From: CAVVYJ01 sp963752495
GTDB taxonomy: Bacteria > Pseudomonadota > Gammaproteobacteria > Burkholderiales > Methylophilaceae
Direction: 5' to 3'
DNA: 64,000 nt
Assembly: GCA_963752495.1 (NCBI GenBank)
Contig: CAVVYJ010000003.1
Location: 248,001-312,000 of the forward strand
Shown here: positions 1 through 9,240 of the stretch, one piece after another
How positions within the stretch are numbered: the stretch's first letter is position 1
Layout: each line of letters opens with the position of its first letter
Notes under the pieces: generated by a model
Database searches by the model: none
What the model saw: the letters and a program-made list of their open reading frames with translations, nothing else
Told to the model about the DNA's origin: nothing
Position numbers and translations under genes: made by a program

Positions 1-1
1 A

Positions 2-376
2 GAAACTGTCCCGCGCCTATATAAACAAGCGCGACCAGGCTCGGATTATCAAAATTCACTAAATTTGCTTAAAAATTTTAGCGAATTGTATCCACACATT
101 CCCACTAAAAGCGGCTTGATGCTTGGACTTGGTGAAACGGACGATGAAATTTTACAAGTTATGCGAGACTTGCGCGCGCATCACGTTACCATGCTGACTT
201 TGGGGCAATATTTGCAGCCCAGCATGCACCACTTGCCAGTAATGCGGTATGTGGAACCCATAATTTTTGAAAATTTTAAGCAAAAAGCGGATAGTATGGG
301 CTTTAATAATGCAGCGAGCGGCCCCATGGTAAGAAGTAGCTACCACGCCGATTTGCAGGCTGGTCATATAGTTTAG
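2..376 (+). CDS. lipA: Lipoyl synthase LipA, C-terminal part (truncated by window edge)
   Basis: The reading frame is open from base 2, so only about the last 124 residues are present and the radical-SAM CxxxCxxC cluster motif lies upstream of the window. What remains has the typical LipA tail: ETVPRLYKQARPGSDY, then SGLMLGLGETDDE, TLGQYLQPS and the family ending GPMVRSSYHADLQA. LipA inserts two sulfur atoms into octanoyl groups on the lipoyl domains of 2-oxoacid dehydrogenases and the glycine cleavage H protein, in the cytoplasm. It ends 9 bases before gshA on the same strand. The family assignment is secure; the start cannot be seen. Confidence 0.95.
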   Translation, partial: ETVPRLYKQARPGSDYQNSLNLLKNFSELYPHIPTKSGLMLGLGETDDEILQVMRDLRAHHVTMLTLGQYLQPSMHHLPVMRYVEPIIFENFKQKADSMGFNNAASGPMVRSSYHADLQAGHIV

Positions 377-385
377 AAAGAAAAT

Positions 386-1681
386 ATGGTTCCACACCTA
401 ACTACAGCTTTAAGCGGTCCGCTATTAAGCCTAGAAAAGAAAATGCTCGAAGCGATGCCGAAAATCGAGCATTGGTTTCGCAGCCAATGGCTAGAATATG
501 CTGCGCCATTTTATGGTTCGGTCGATTTACGCAACAGTGGCTTCAAGCTTGCACCGGTAGACACTAATTTGTTCCCCGGTGGTTTCAACAATCTTAACCA
601 TGAATTCTTGAGCTTGAGCGTCCAAGCAGCGATGGTGGCGGTGGAAAAAATATGCCCTGAAGCGCATCGACTTATGATTATCCCCGAGAATCACACACGC
701 AATATCTATTATTTACGCAACGTCGTGGAACTGGTGAACATTATGAAAGCAGCGGGATTAGACGTGCGCGTTGGTAGCATTTCACCCGAAATAACCGAGC
801 CAACAATACTAGAAGCGCATGACGGACAAAAGTTGTTGCTTGAACCTGTTGTGCGTGAAGGCAATCGCATCAAACTCAAAAATAAAGAACTTGGCGATTT
901 TGATAGCTGCGCAATTTTGCTTAATAACGACTTGTCTGGTGGCGTACCAGACATTTTGCAAAATCTCGAACAAAATCTCATTCCTCCGCTACATGCCGGC
1001 TGGCATGTTAGAAGAAAATCACAACATTTTTCGGCATATAACCGTGTAGTTGATGATTTTTCGAAACTTTTAGAAATTGATCCATGGCTATTGAACCCCT
1101 ATTTTGAAACCTGCGGCAGAGTTGATTTTCATGCTCGTACGGGCGAGGAGTGTTTGGCGCTGAAAGTAGAAGAGCTCCTCGCCAAAATCAAGATCAAGTA
1201 TGCAGAATACGGTATCACGCACGAGCCCTTTGTGATTGTAAAAGCCGATGCCGGCACTTATGGCATGGGTATAATGTCGGTGAAATCACCTAACGATGTA
1301 CGCGATTTAAACCGAAAAACACGCAACAAAATGTCAGTGATTAAAGAGGGTCAGCAGGTTTCAGAAGTGATTATCCAAGAAGGTGTTTACACTTTCGAAA
1401 GTATTAATGATGCGGTTGCAGAGCCAGTGGTTTATATGATGGATCACTTTGTTATTGGCGGGTTTTACCGTGTACACACCGAGCGTGGTGCAGACGAAAA
1501 CTTGAATGCGCCAGGTTCGCACTTTGTACCATTGGCATTTGAAAAGCCATGCACATTGCCCGATTGCGCCGATGCGCCTGATACTGTGCCTAATCGTTTT
1601 TATGCTTATGGCGTAGTTGCACGCTTGGCTTTGTTGGCCGCGGCCATTGAATTACAAGAAACTGACCCGCTAAACCAGTAG
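386..1681 (+). CDS. gshA: Glutamate-cysteine ligase, proteobacterial GshA type
   Basis: This 431-residue protein matches the single-domain GshA found in many beta- and acidophilic gammaproteobacteria rather than the E. coli form. It catalyses ATP-dependent joining of glutamate and cysteine, the first step of glutathione synthesis. Visible family signatures are DTNLFPGGFNNLN near residue 53 and KADAGTYGMGIMSV near residue 290, which looks like the ATP-binding segment. It begins 9 bases after lipA and is followed 12 bases later by gshB, so the two steps of glutathione synthesis are almost certainly co-transcribed. In a methylotroph glutathione can serve formaldehyde detoxification and redox balance; that role here is inference. 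Confidence 0.93.
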   Translation: MVPHLTTALSGPLLSLEKKMLEAMPKIEHWFRSQWLEYAAPFYGSVDLRNSGFKLAPVDTNLFPGGFNNLNHEFLSLSVQAAMVAVEKICPEAHRLMIIPENHTRNIYYLRNVVELVNIMKAAGLDVRVGSISPEITEPTILEAHDGQKLLLEPVVREGNRIKLKNKELGDFDSCAILLNNDLSGGVPDILQNLEQNLIPPLHAGWHVRRKSQHFSAYNRVVDDFSKLLEIDPWLLNPYFETCGRVDFHARTGEECLALKVEELLAKIKIKYAEYGITHEPFVIVKADAGTYGMGIMSVKSPNDVRDLNRKTRNKMSVIKEGQQVSEVIIQEGVYTFESINDAVAEPVVYMMDHFVIGGFYRVHTERGADENLNAPGSHFVPLAFEKPCTLPDCADAPDTVPNRFYAYGVVARLALLAAAIELQETDPLNQ

Positions 1682-1693
1682 ACTATATTACAC

Positions 1694-2635
1694 ATGAAAC
1701 TACTGTTCATTCTTGATCCGTTAGATAGTTTAAAAAACTACAAAGATACCAGTATCGCTATCATGCGCGAGGCTGCGGCACGCGGACATACAGTTTATGT
1801 ATGCGAGCAACATGATGTTTTTTTGCGCAATGCCCTTGTAAAAATCAGGGTGAAATCACTTAGTTTATCCGAGGGTAATAAGTGGTACGAACTATCTGAA
1901 GTTAAGGAGGAGATGCCCAAAGCATTTGATGCAATTTTAATGCGCAAAGACCCGCCTTTCGATAACGAATATCTCTACAGCACTTATCTGTTAGAACTAG
2001 CGCAAAATCAAGGTGCCCGGGTGATTAACAATCCCAGCGCGTTACGTAGCTGGAACGAGAAACTCTCTGTGGCTAAATTTCCGCAATTTTCCCCTGAATT
2101 TTTAGTGACTAGCAACAACGATTTAATTCGTGAATTTTTGAGTTTGCACAAAGATATTATCGTAAAACCGCTGGATGGCATGGGTGGCAGCGGCATATTT
2201 CGCCTGACCGAAACTGACCCGAACATCGGCGCGATTTTGGAAACGATTACTGACTTTGGCAAGCGTACGATTATGATTCAACAATATTTGCCTGCGATTA
2301 CACAGGGTGACAAGCGGATTATTGTTATCAATGGAGAGCCTCTTCCCTATTGCCTGGCACGCATCCCCAAAGCGGGTGAAACACGAGGAAACTTGGCGGC
2401 AGGCGGCACAGGTGTTGCACAGCCCCTGACTGTGCGCGATTTGGAAATCGCCACTACTGTTGGCAAAGTACTTAAAAAAGAAGGTTTATTTTTGGTCGGG
2501 CTCGATGTAATCGGCGAGCATCTAACCGAAATTAACGTGACTAGCCCCACCGGTATGGTGGAAATTGCAGCGCAAACAGGTTGCAAGCCTGCGCAAGTTT
2601 TTATTGAATCACTAGCGCTGTTAGTTAACAGTTAA
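1694..2635 (+). CDS. gshB: Glutathione synthetase
   Basis: The 313-residue product is a full-length ATP-grasp glutathione synthetase, which adds glycine to gamma-glutamylcysteine. Landmarks include the N-terminal MKLLFILDPLDSLKNYKDTS typical of GshB, LMRKDPPFDNEY near residue 83, the ATP-grasp loop KPLDGMGGSGIF near residue 157, and the C-terminal LVGLDVIGEHLTEINVTSPT that carries the metal-binding Glu and Asn. It lies directly behind gshA. The next gene, apbE, starts 38 bases later. Confidence 0.97.
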   Translation: MKLLFILDPLDSLKNYKDTSIAIMREAAARGHTVYVCEQHDVFLRNALVKIRVKSLSLSEGNKWYELSEVKEEMPKAFDAILMRKDPPFDNEYLYSTYLLELAQNQGARVINNPSALRSWNEKLSVAKFPQFSPEFLVTSNNDLIREFLSLHKDIIVKPLDGMGGSGIFRLTETDPNIGAILETITDFGKRTIMIQQYLPAITQGDKRIIVINGEPLPYCLARIPKAGETRGNLAAGGTGVAQPLTVRDLEIATTVGKVLKKEGLFLVGLDVIGEHLTEINVTSPTGMVEIAAQTGCKPAQVFIESLALLVNS

Positions 2636-2673
2636 ACTAGAATCCACGCGCAACTAGCGTTATAGTAGCGCCT

Positions 2674-3714
2674 ATGCGCTTTTTTCTCATCCTCATTTTT
2701 GGCTGTTTTCTCGCGAGCTGCACGCCTAAAGAACCCCTTTACAACACGCAAAGTTATGTATTTGGTACGCTTGTAGACATTTCGATTTACGGAGAAACTG
2801 AAGAAAAATCACAAGCTGTTTCCAACGAAATCTTTAAACAGTTCCAAGAGTTACACCGCCGCTTACATGCCTGGAAGCCCAGTGAAATCAGCACACTCAA
2901 TAGTGCGTTTGCGCAAGGAAAATCTGCTGACATCACCCCAGATCTCGCTGCTTTACTTGAACATGCAGCCAAGTTATCTGCACAATCGAATGGCGCTTTT
3001 AATCCTGCGATTGGTGGTTTGATTAGTGCATGGGGCTTTCAGAATGATGAATTTAAGCCGATTAAGGTAGATGAAGAAATAATTAAGGGTCTGGTCAATG
3101 CTAACCCGCAGATGAGTGACCTCGTCATTAAAAACGGCAAGGTGCATAGCAAAAATTTAAATCTTAAATTAGACTTAGGTGGTTATGCTAAGGGCTATGC
3201 GCTGGATAGGGCGCTTATTTATTTGCAGGAACAGGGCGTTAAAAATGCATTGGTGAACATTGGTGGCAATCTGATTGCGCTGGGCAGGCATGGCGAAAAG
3301 CCTTGGCATATCGGCATACAGCACCCGCGCCAACCCAACGCGATTGCTTCGCTTGATTTGCCAAGCGGCTGGGCAATCGGGACATCTGGCGATTATCAGC
3401 GTTACTTTGAACTCGATGGTAAGCGCTACTGCCATATCATCGACCCCGCAACCGGCTACCCTGTACAAAACACAAACTTAGTCACCGTGCTAATTCCGCC
3501 ACAAGCTAATGCTGGCGTGCTTTCCGATGTCGCTTCTAAGCCAATATTTATTGCGCAAACAGACGCGCGATCAGACGCAGCAAAAAAAATGGGGGTAGGG
3601 AATTTTCTTGTGATTGAATCGGCAGATAAGATTTTAGTGAGTCAGTCCATGGCAAAAAGACTCTTCTGGCTAGACAAAAACGCAGCCGAACATGCGGCAA
3701 TCATTCAGCCTTGA
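2674..3714 (+). CDS. apbE: FAD:protein FMN transferase (ApbE), lipoprotein
   Basis: This 346-residue protein starts with a lipoprotein signal ending in the lipobox FLASC, so it should sit in the periplasm anchored at Cys16. The body is ApbE: FGTLVDISIYG, GGYAKGYALD, NIGGNLIALG and the family motif HIIDPATGYPV. ApbE enzymes transfer FMN from FAD to a threonine of target proteins such as RnfG, NqrC or other FMN-binding proteins. No target protein with an FMN-binding domain is visible in this window. The next gene starts inside its stop codon (TTGA overlap), and a Gx-type transporter follows, so apbE, the NusG-II protein and the transporter appear to be one unit. Confidence 0.94.
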   Translation: MRFFLILIFGCFLASCTPKEPLYNTQSYVFGTLVDISIYGETEEKSQAVSNEIFKQFQELHRRLHAWKPSEISTLNSAFAQGKSADITPDLAALLEHAAKLSAQSNGAFNPAIGGLISAWGFQNDEFKPIKVDEEIIKGLVNANPQMSDLVIKNGKVHSKNLNLKLDLGGYAKGYALDRALIYLQEQGVKNALVNIGGNLIALGRHGEKPWHIGIQHPRQPNAIASLDLPSGWAIGTSGDYQRYFELDGKRYCHIIDPATGYPVQNTNLVTVLIPPQANAGVLSDVASKPIFIAQTDARSDAAKKMGVGNFLVIESADKILVSQSMAKRLFWLDKNAAEHAAIIQP

Positions 3715-4090
3715 ACAAACACTTAAATACTAAGCCCCTGCTAGGTGACTGGCTAGTGATAATCTCAAGCGTAGCCATTGTTATTTTTTTTTTAAAACAC
3801 TTTGGATTCACGAGCCTGCTAGTCAATTAAAAATCAGATTAGCAGATAAAGTGATTGGCACCTATGATTTAAACCAGACGCGGGAACTCCATGTGCACGG
3901 GCCGAAAGGCGAAGCGATTATTAGCATTGATAAAGGTAAAGTTCGGTTTAAGCAGTCGCCCTGCACAAATAAGTATTGTGTGCACCAAGGTTGGCTTAGC
4001 CGCACTGGCCAAGTGGCTATCTGCCTACCAAACCAGATTAGCCTGCAATTAATAGGCGCGAAAATGCCATATGACACTCTCAACTATTAA
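3711..4090 (+). pseudogene. NusG domain II-containing membrane-anchored protein (frameshifted)
   Basis: A TTG start overlaps the apbE stop. The first frame encodes LNKHLNTKPLLGDWLVIISS followed by a hydrophobic stretch, then hits a ten-T run at 3784-3793 and soon stops. Adding one T restores a continuous protein of about 126 residues that reads on through ASQLKIRLADKVIGTYDL to a NusG domain II with the conserved CTNKYCVHQGW and ICLPNQ segments. The architecture is one N-terminal membrane helix plus an outside domain. Such proteins commonly sit beside apbE and Gx transporters, and their molecular role is not established. The shift lies in a homopolymer and is probably a sequencing slip, so the gene may be intact in the organism. 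Confidence 0.8.
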
Positions 4091-4604
4091 CATCTCTACT
4101 ACCAAGCATGATCACCACATCGCTAAACTCACTGCATTGGCTATCAGTCTGCATGTTATTGAAGCGGTTTTTCCATCACCACTTCCGGGAGTAAAGCCAG
4201 GTATCGCTAACATCGTCACTTTATATGTACTTACTCAATATGGTTTTGGTACTGCTGCCTGGGTAAGTTTACTGCGCGTCTTTGCAAGTAGTCTATTATT
4301 AGGGCATTTTCTTTCACCTACTTTTGTACTGAGTTTATCAGGCTCAATCTTTAGTCTGGCGACTTTATTTTTTACGCAACATTTACCTAAAAAATATTTT
4401 AGTGTTATAACGCTAAGTGTGTTGGCAGCTTTTGCACATATTGCTGGGCAATTATTGGTTGTTAGGCTTTGGTTGATTCCGCACACTGGCGTAGCTTATT
4501 TAATTCCTATTTTTGCAGTGGCTGCATTAGTTTTTGGAATAATCAACGGGGTTATATGCAGGCAATTGATTCATCAGACAAACAAAAAAGCCACGGTTAA
4601 ATAA
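4071..4604 (+). CDS. Gx transporter family membrane protein
   Basis: The 177-residue product is almost entirely hydrophobic, with about five membrane segments, and carries the family signature FPSPLPGVKPGIANIVTLY. It belongs to the group annotated as Gx transporters or heptaprenyl-diphosphate-synthase component I (Hpre_diP_synt_I). These resemble the substrate-binding S components of ECF transporters. The start overlaps the preceding NusG-II gene by 20 bases. Its place after apbE suggests a link to flavin or quinone supply for an envelope redox system, but the substrate is unknown. The stop codon lies inside the following terminator. Confidence 0.82.
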   Translation: MTLSTINISTTKHDHHIAKLTALAISLHVIEAVFPSPLPGVKPGIANIVTLYVLTQYGFGTAAWVSLLRVFASSLLLGHFLSPTFVLSLSGSIFSLATLFFTQHLPKKYFSVITLSVLAAFAHIAGQLLVVRLWLIPHTGVAYLIPIFAVAALVFGIINGVICRQLIHQTNKKATVK

Positions 4605-4616
4605 CCATGGCTTTTT
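4584..4616 (+). terminator. Rho-independent terminator after the apbE cluster
   Basis: The sequence forms an A-rich/T-rich hairpin in which AAAAAGCCA..GGTTA pairs with TAACC..TGGCTTTTT around a two-base loop, with one mismatch. The T run follows directly. It overlaps the stop codon of the transporter gene and lies between convergent genes (the apbE cluster and pilY1). The A tract on the other side could let it work in both directions. Confidence 0.8.
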
Positions 4617-5382
4617 AAATTACCACTTACATTATTGTTGCTCGTCTAGCAACTCACGCCAAATCACGCGATGATCTTGTGAAGCCTGAGGCACTGATCC
4701 TCCCGTAAAGTCTGGCTGATCAGCTGGGAATGTGGTGTTGGATTATCTGCAGTAACAATGTTCACTACAGGTTGTACCTTTAACATACAACACGTTAATC
4801 CCTACAATCGGTGCATTTGTTTTAGCTCCTACAATACGTTGTGCAAACAATTGCCCCAGTTCTTGAAATTCAAGAAATTCAGCCAGCCATAACCACCCGG
4901 CGAGCAAACCGTATTTGTCGGCACAATCGTTGGTAATAACAAAGTGCCAAACACGAGTTGTGCTGGCACATTTTGACGTTCGCCTGTATCCGGAAAATCA
5001 ATATACCAGCCACGTTTTAAGCATAATCAACAGGATTATTAGTACCTGTACGCGTTGACCCGAGTTCGAAATAACTTGCTGAACCATATTGCGCACTGTT
5101 CGAGGATCATTAAACGTTGTTGTATCGCTATTATCAGTGATTGCATACAAGGTTTGCGTTGAAGTATTTGTCAAATCACTTGACTCCAAATATTTGCCCG
5201 TACCAACAAAAATAATACGTTTTCCACTGCTCACCTCGCTCAACTCTGGCTTAACGGTGATTGGCTGTGGTACTCATACCAGAACCCAATAGTTTAGCCA
5301 CTTTAAATGGGTTGGTGGTCGATGGCGCAGTGTTGATATCAAAGCGCCATACATTACCCAATAAATCACCACCATATACATA

Positions 5383-5802
5383 TCATGCAGCATTATTCAC
5401 TACTGCATCATCAATATAAGGGTTAATCTTAGCCAAACCACTAGGCCGTTGTAGCACACCTTCATCCCGTTCCGTATATTTGCTAATAACTGCTCCGGTA
5501 TTAGCATTTAATACATACAAGAAGCCTTTACCAGTATTGCTTCCACCCGCATTGTTATACCCTGAAGTAACCAATACAACCCAAGTACCATCTGCCTTTT
5601 TGGTAACAATCGGGTTACCAAATGTATACCCAAGGTCAGCATCATTTGTAGTATCAAACTCCCATAACAATGATGGAACATCAGGATCTGTAATATCCAG
5701 AGCATAGTAGCCTTTACCACCACCATTTAGACCGCCCACTAAGATGGTTTTCCAAGTAGCTGTGGCCAGATGTACAGTTTGCGGTACAAATATCATTAAC
5801 AA
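5383..5802 (-). CDS. PilY1 fragment: calcium-binding beta-propeller part
   Basis: This piece of the broken pilY1 contains ILVGGLNGGGKGYYALDITD and FGNPIVTKKADGTWVVLVTS, the typical blades of the C-terminal PilY1 propeller, and an Asp-rich turn (DTTNDADLG). It is one frame away from the pieces on either side. It is not a separate gene. Confidence 0.7.
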   Translation of the reverse strand: MLMIFVPQTVHLATATWKTILVGGLNGGGKGYYALDITDPDVPSLLWEFDTTNDADLGYTFGNPIVTKKADGTWVVLVTSGYNNAGGSNTGKGFLYVLNANTGAVISKYTERDEGVLQRPSGLAKINPYIDDAVVNNAA

Positions 5803-6131
5803 TGATCACCGTTTACATAATTTGTATGCAGGTTTGCATAATTTTTATCCGCCAATCTCCACATATTTTGAATCACCATCGAAGGCACATATGCCCAGCG
5901 TTCAACACCACTGTCCGCATCAAATGCATGCAACATGCCATCATTAGTACCCACATAAATTGTGCCATCGCGACTTGCTTGCTGGTAGGCAAATGTGCCA
6001 GCCACAGTCGCAGCACCATAACCCGGGTCAGAATAAGTCGCTTTTGGCACGCCATTAAATGCTGGTGTTGATTCTAGTGGGTCGCCAAGCACTGCCTCAC
6101 GGAAGCGGAACACCCTGTTATCTAGTAGCAC
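5796..6131 (-). CDS. PilY1 fragment: start of beta-propeller
   Basis: The piece encodes FRFREAVLGDPLESTPAF, TIYVGTNDGMLHAFDADSG and ERWAYVPS, which mark the first propeller blades of PilY1. It continues the protein from the 6118-6333 fragment after a shift at about 6120-6130 and passes to the 5383-5802 fragment at about 5800. Confidence 0.7.
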   Translation of the reverse strand: MLLDNRVFRFREAVLGDPLESTPAFNGVPKATYSDPGYGAATVAGTFAYQQASRDGTIYVGTNDGMLHAFDADSGVERWAYVPSMVIQNMWRLADKNYANLHTNYVNGDHC

Positions 6132-6247
6132 CGACCAAATTACTAGAGCGCTCCTCGTAACCCGTTTGGCCGCGCAAGAAGTTTACAAGATTCGTCCCAG
6201 ATGCAACCGCCTGCTGTGCTGGTGTTAAAGCAGTCCATTGAGTTAAG

Positions 6248-7711
6248 TTACTTGCCAAGAATGCTACTTTGGAAATTAGTTGCCTTACCTGCTGCAACCA
6301 AATTGGTATGGTTAAATGGCACCAAACTTCCACCGGAATTCATCAAAATATTCCGTGTATCACTACTTGTAGCAACTCTGCTGGGCATCGTACCATTACA
6401 AGCAGATGCTATTTCAACCAAGCAGTTCGACCCGCTTAAGATACCAGGTGAAGCGCATGTGGCTAATGTAGCTCCAGGGGTAGAACAGTAATAATTGACA
6501 CTACTTCCTGTTGTATCACTCACAACTGTGCTTGGCGATCCACAAACCGTGGCTTGTATACTTTCAGCACACCAAGCTGCATCGGAACTTACTTCGCCAG
6601 TATCAATATCAATCGTACGTGCCTCTAAATTACCTGTCCATTTTACAGTTGCATAACTTGCCACATAGGCAAAGTTATCACCCGCAACGGGGTTAAGCGT
6701 ACTGGTTGCAGCTGCCGCACCAGCACCTACTTTAGAAGTAATTGATGATAGCGCGTCACTTAAGCTTGTTGCTAATTGCGTTGGGTCTTTTGCACTAAAA
6801 TAAGTGCCTCGGCCATTCACCGCTGCATGCCACAAATCATCTACCGCTTTTTGTGTATTTTGCGCTGGCACTGGCCAATTAATCGTACCATTCATTAAAT
6901 CCTTAAAGTCACCAGATGTCTGAGTTTTATAATCACTTGCATAACTCAAGATACCATCAACACCCAAACCTAATGTATAGGTAGTCATATGTTGCTGATT
7001 ATTATTATCTGAGCCAGTCACAAACACATTATTCTGACAAGACATCCACACCTGCAGAGCCCGTACAATTGCTAGTGAAGTATCTCGCAAATCCGTATCG
7101 TAATAATACTTAGCTGCGTCCGCCAAAGTTTCTGAAGATGCGGTTGGGCCTTCAAAGATAGGTCTAGGGTTAGCCGAAGTAGGTGCTAGTGGAGAGCCTG
7201 CCCCTTTATCCATATTACCCACTGTGCCTGTACCTAGAATATCTTTTACATCACTTGCGCTATCTGAGTTCCAATAGCCATCAGTCGTCAGCAAGGTAAA
7301 GTTCTGTTGGCAAGAGTACTGCATAGGGTCAGCAGCGTTGCCTACCGCACTTGAACCTTTACCGGCAAAAATACGGCCCACAGCAGTAAGAGCAGAACGT
7401 AGTGGTGTAGAGCCAGTTGTATCTGTATTTGTTAGGGCGTTATACCAGCTTGCCTTTTGTGTAGCATCAAACTTAGCAATAGGTAAATAGTTAAGCTTAT
7501 GAATCGTGATAAATCCTATACGATAGCGCGTATCGATGTTTTTGAATGCGCGTGTGGTAGAGGTTTTCATCATTTGCAAGCGTGTACGGTAGTAGCTATA
7601 CCAGTTTGCAAAGTTGGTCATTTCTTCGTCATAAGTACATGTTGCACCCTGCACAATCGGTACGCGTAGCTGCCTTTGGGTAACTCGTGGTTGAAGGCTC
7701 AATATCCACAC
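6248..7711 (-). CDS. PilY1 fragment: central part of the von Willebrand A-like half
   Basis: This is the longest intact piece (about 480 residues). It contains MTNFANWYSYYRTRLQMMKT, YRIGFITIHK, NFTLLTTDGYWN and YTLGLGVDG, all recurrent PilY1 motifs that complete the vWA-like fold begun by the MIDAS motif upstream. Its first few residues (before CTYDEEMTNFANWY) are out of frame with the real protein and should be ignored. Confidence 0.75.
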   Translation of the reverse strand: MWILSLQPRVTQRQLRVPIVQGATCTYDEEMTNFANWYSYYRTRLQMMKTSTTRAFKNIDTRYRIGFITIHKLNYLPIAKFDATQKASWYNALTNTDTTGSTPLRSALTAVGRIFAGKGSSAVGNAADPMQYSCQQNFTLLTTDGYWNSDSASDVKDILGTGTVGNMDKGAGSPLAPTSANPRPIFEGPTASSETLADAAKYYYDTDLRDTSLAIVRALQVWMSCQNNVFVTGSDNNNQQHMTTYTLGLGVDGILSYASDYKTQTSGDFKDLMNGTINWPVPAQNTQKAVDDLWHAAVNGRGTYFSAKDPTQLATSLSDALSSITSKVGAGAAAATSTLNPVAGDNFAYVASYATVKWTGNLEARTIDIDTGEVSSDAAWCAESIQATVCGSPSTVVSDTTGSSVNYYCSTPGATLATCASPGILSGSNCLVEIASACNGTMPSRVATSSDTRNILMNSGGSLVPFNHTNLVAAGKATNFQSSILGK

Positions 7712-8513
7712 GATTAAATGTACTTACCACCGGCACACCGCCAGTAAAGTTGGTTAATGCTGTGGGTAGAGTATAAGTTTGAGTCGTGGTTGTAGTGCCG
7801 CCACCTGCAAGGTTAACCACAGAGCCTATTATAATATTACTTGTTTTAGTAAAGGTTAAACTGCCATTGCTTCCCGTTCCGCCAGCTACGGCAGTAATTG
7901 TTACTTTAGGGTTGCTGGCATTATCAGTTGTAGCTGTATAGTCAGGACTAGACACATACGAATTAATACGATTAACAATCGCCGTCGCTAAAGCGCGCCT
8001 ATTGGTGCCTGAGTTTGAGCCAGCTGTATTGGTCGTCTGATTTAAAATGTCAGTGCCGCCCACAAAAATTTTGGAAATGTTCTGTGAGGATGCTACAGAA
8101 GTAATTTGAAAAGAACCAACTGCATAGGTAGGCGTAACAAGACTATTTGAAGCTGTTGTGGTTGTCACAACAATTGTTGCCGCAGAATACGTACAGCAAG
8201 CGGGCGTTATTGTGACCAAATCACCTGATACTGTCGCCGTATACTCGGGCGTACTACTGTAATTATTAATAGTTGCCGCTAAATTACTCGCTAAAGTGGC
8301 ACGCTGCGCGGCATTCGTGGTATCTGTAATCGTCAATGCAGGGCTTGGCGCTAACTCAATAATCCTCACCCCCGCCACGGTTACATTAGTGATAGATAAC
8401 GGGCTGGGCGAGGCTGATGGCGTATGCGCTACGGGGTCCGCCTTGATTCTGATAAAGCCAGAGACCGTACCTGTCGTAAGACCCAACCACTTAGCACGAT
8501 TGTAAGTTGTCAT
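7629..8513 (-). CDS. PilY1 fragment: inserted Thr/Ser-rich repeat region
   Basis: Between the two halves of the vWA-like domain this piece carries an insertion of about 240 residues, rich in Thr, Ser, Val and Ala. It contains two related units: INNYSSTPEYTATVSGDLV and INSYVSSPDYTATTDNAS, each followed by VTIT. The piece ends with FNRVDIEPSTTSYPKAATRT, the normal PilY1 sequence. The repeats look like an extracellular beta-rich adhesive insertion; that is inference. Confidence 0.65.
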   Translation of the reverse strand: MTTYNRAKWLGLTTGTVSGFIRIKADPVAHTPSASPSPLSITNVTVAGVRIIELAPSPALTITDTTNAAQRATLASNLAATINNYSSTPEYTATVSGDLVTITPACCTYSAATIVVTTTTASNSLVTPTYAVGSFQITSVASSQNISKIFVGGTDILNQTTNTAGSNSGTNRRALATAIVNRINSYVSSPDYTATTDNASNPKVTITAVAGGTGSNGSLTFTKTSNIIIGSVVNLAGGGTTTTTQTYTLPTALTNFTGGVPVVSTFNRVDIEPSTTSYPKAATRTDCAGCNMYL

Positions 8514-9240
8514 CCGTATATTTGGCTTGGCAGGTGGTCAGTCCAGCATCACTACACCAGCGCAGCACTGCAGGATACGTATGTGTGGCATCCGCAGTTG
8601 CCTGACAAGAGGTTAAATCTTTATTTGCACAATATTGTGTTGGCGTGACGGTGTAATAGTATGGGTAAACACGCAACGTATAGGCATTACTGTATATATT
8701 TGTTGGAAAAATATATTGACTATTCTGATTACAAATTTGCGGGTCGCTAAGATCCGCTGTTGTAGCCGAACCCGTATTACACCATACTCTATCAGGATAC
8801 CCCTGTGTGTTTGCGCCATTAGGGATAAAGCTGATAGATGCCACGTTGTTACCTAATTGATCCGTATCCTGAACGCCATAAGCATCTGTCGGCACAACTG
8901 TCCAGCCTGATGTATTGGCACTTGTCATTGATGTTCTAGGAGTTCCGTTAGCGTTTAAACCGGGTGAATAAGTTATTGCAGGATTATAGTAAAGCGTATT
9001 AAAAGCCGCGAGATTATAAGCAGGGTCACCAAATGCACAACTTGCTGTAAATGCTCCACTAGCGCCTGTTGATTTACATTTATTGCTATCTGTAACATAG
9101 TCCGGCATGTAATTAGACTTCATACTGCCTGAATCATCTAGCACGTACATCAGGTTCGGCAACACCAAAGACGTTGTCGAATTGGCCAAAGGTGCTGTCG
9201 CCAAATCAACCAATGCCGCAGATGTAGTACCCGATAGCAT
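8491..9240 (-). CDS. PilY1 fragment: N-terminal part with MIDAS motif
   Basis: After the signal peptide this piece has LMYVLDDSGSMKSNYMPDYV, whose DxSxS motif is the metal-ion-dependent adhesion site of a von Willebrand A domain and is the hallmark of PilY1 N termini. Cys-rich stretches follow. The frame is lost at about 8510, where the next piece begins. Confidence 0.75.
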   Translation of the reverse strand: MLSGTTSAALVDLATAPLANSTTSLVLPNLMYVLDDSGSMKSNYMPDYVTDSNKCKSTGASGAFTASCAFGDPAYNLAAFNTLYYNPAITYSPGLNANGTPRTSMTSANTSGWTVVPTDAYGVQDTDQLGNNVASISFIPNGANTQGYPDRVWCNTGSATTADLSDPQICNQNSQYIFPTNIYSNAYTLRVYPYYYTVTPTQYCANKDLTSCQATADATHTYPAVLRWCSDAGLTTCQAKYTDDNLQSC

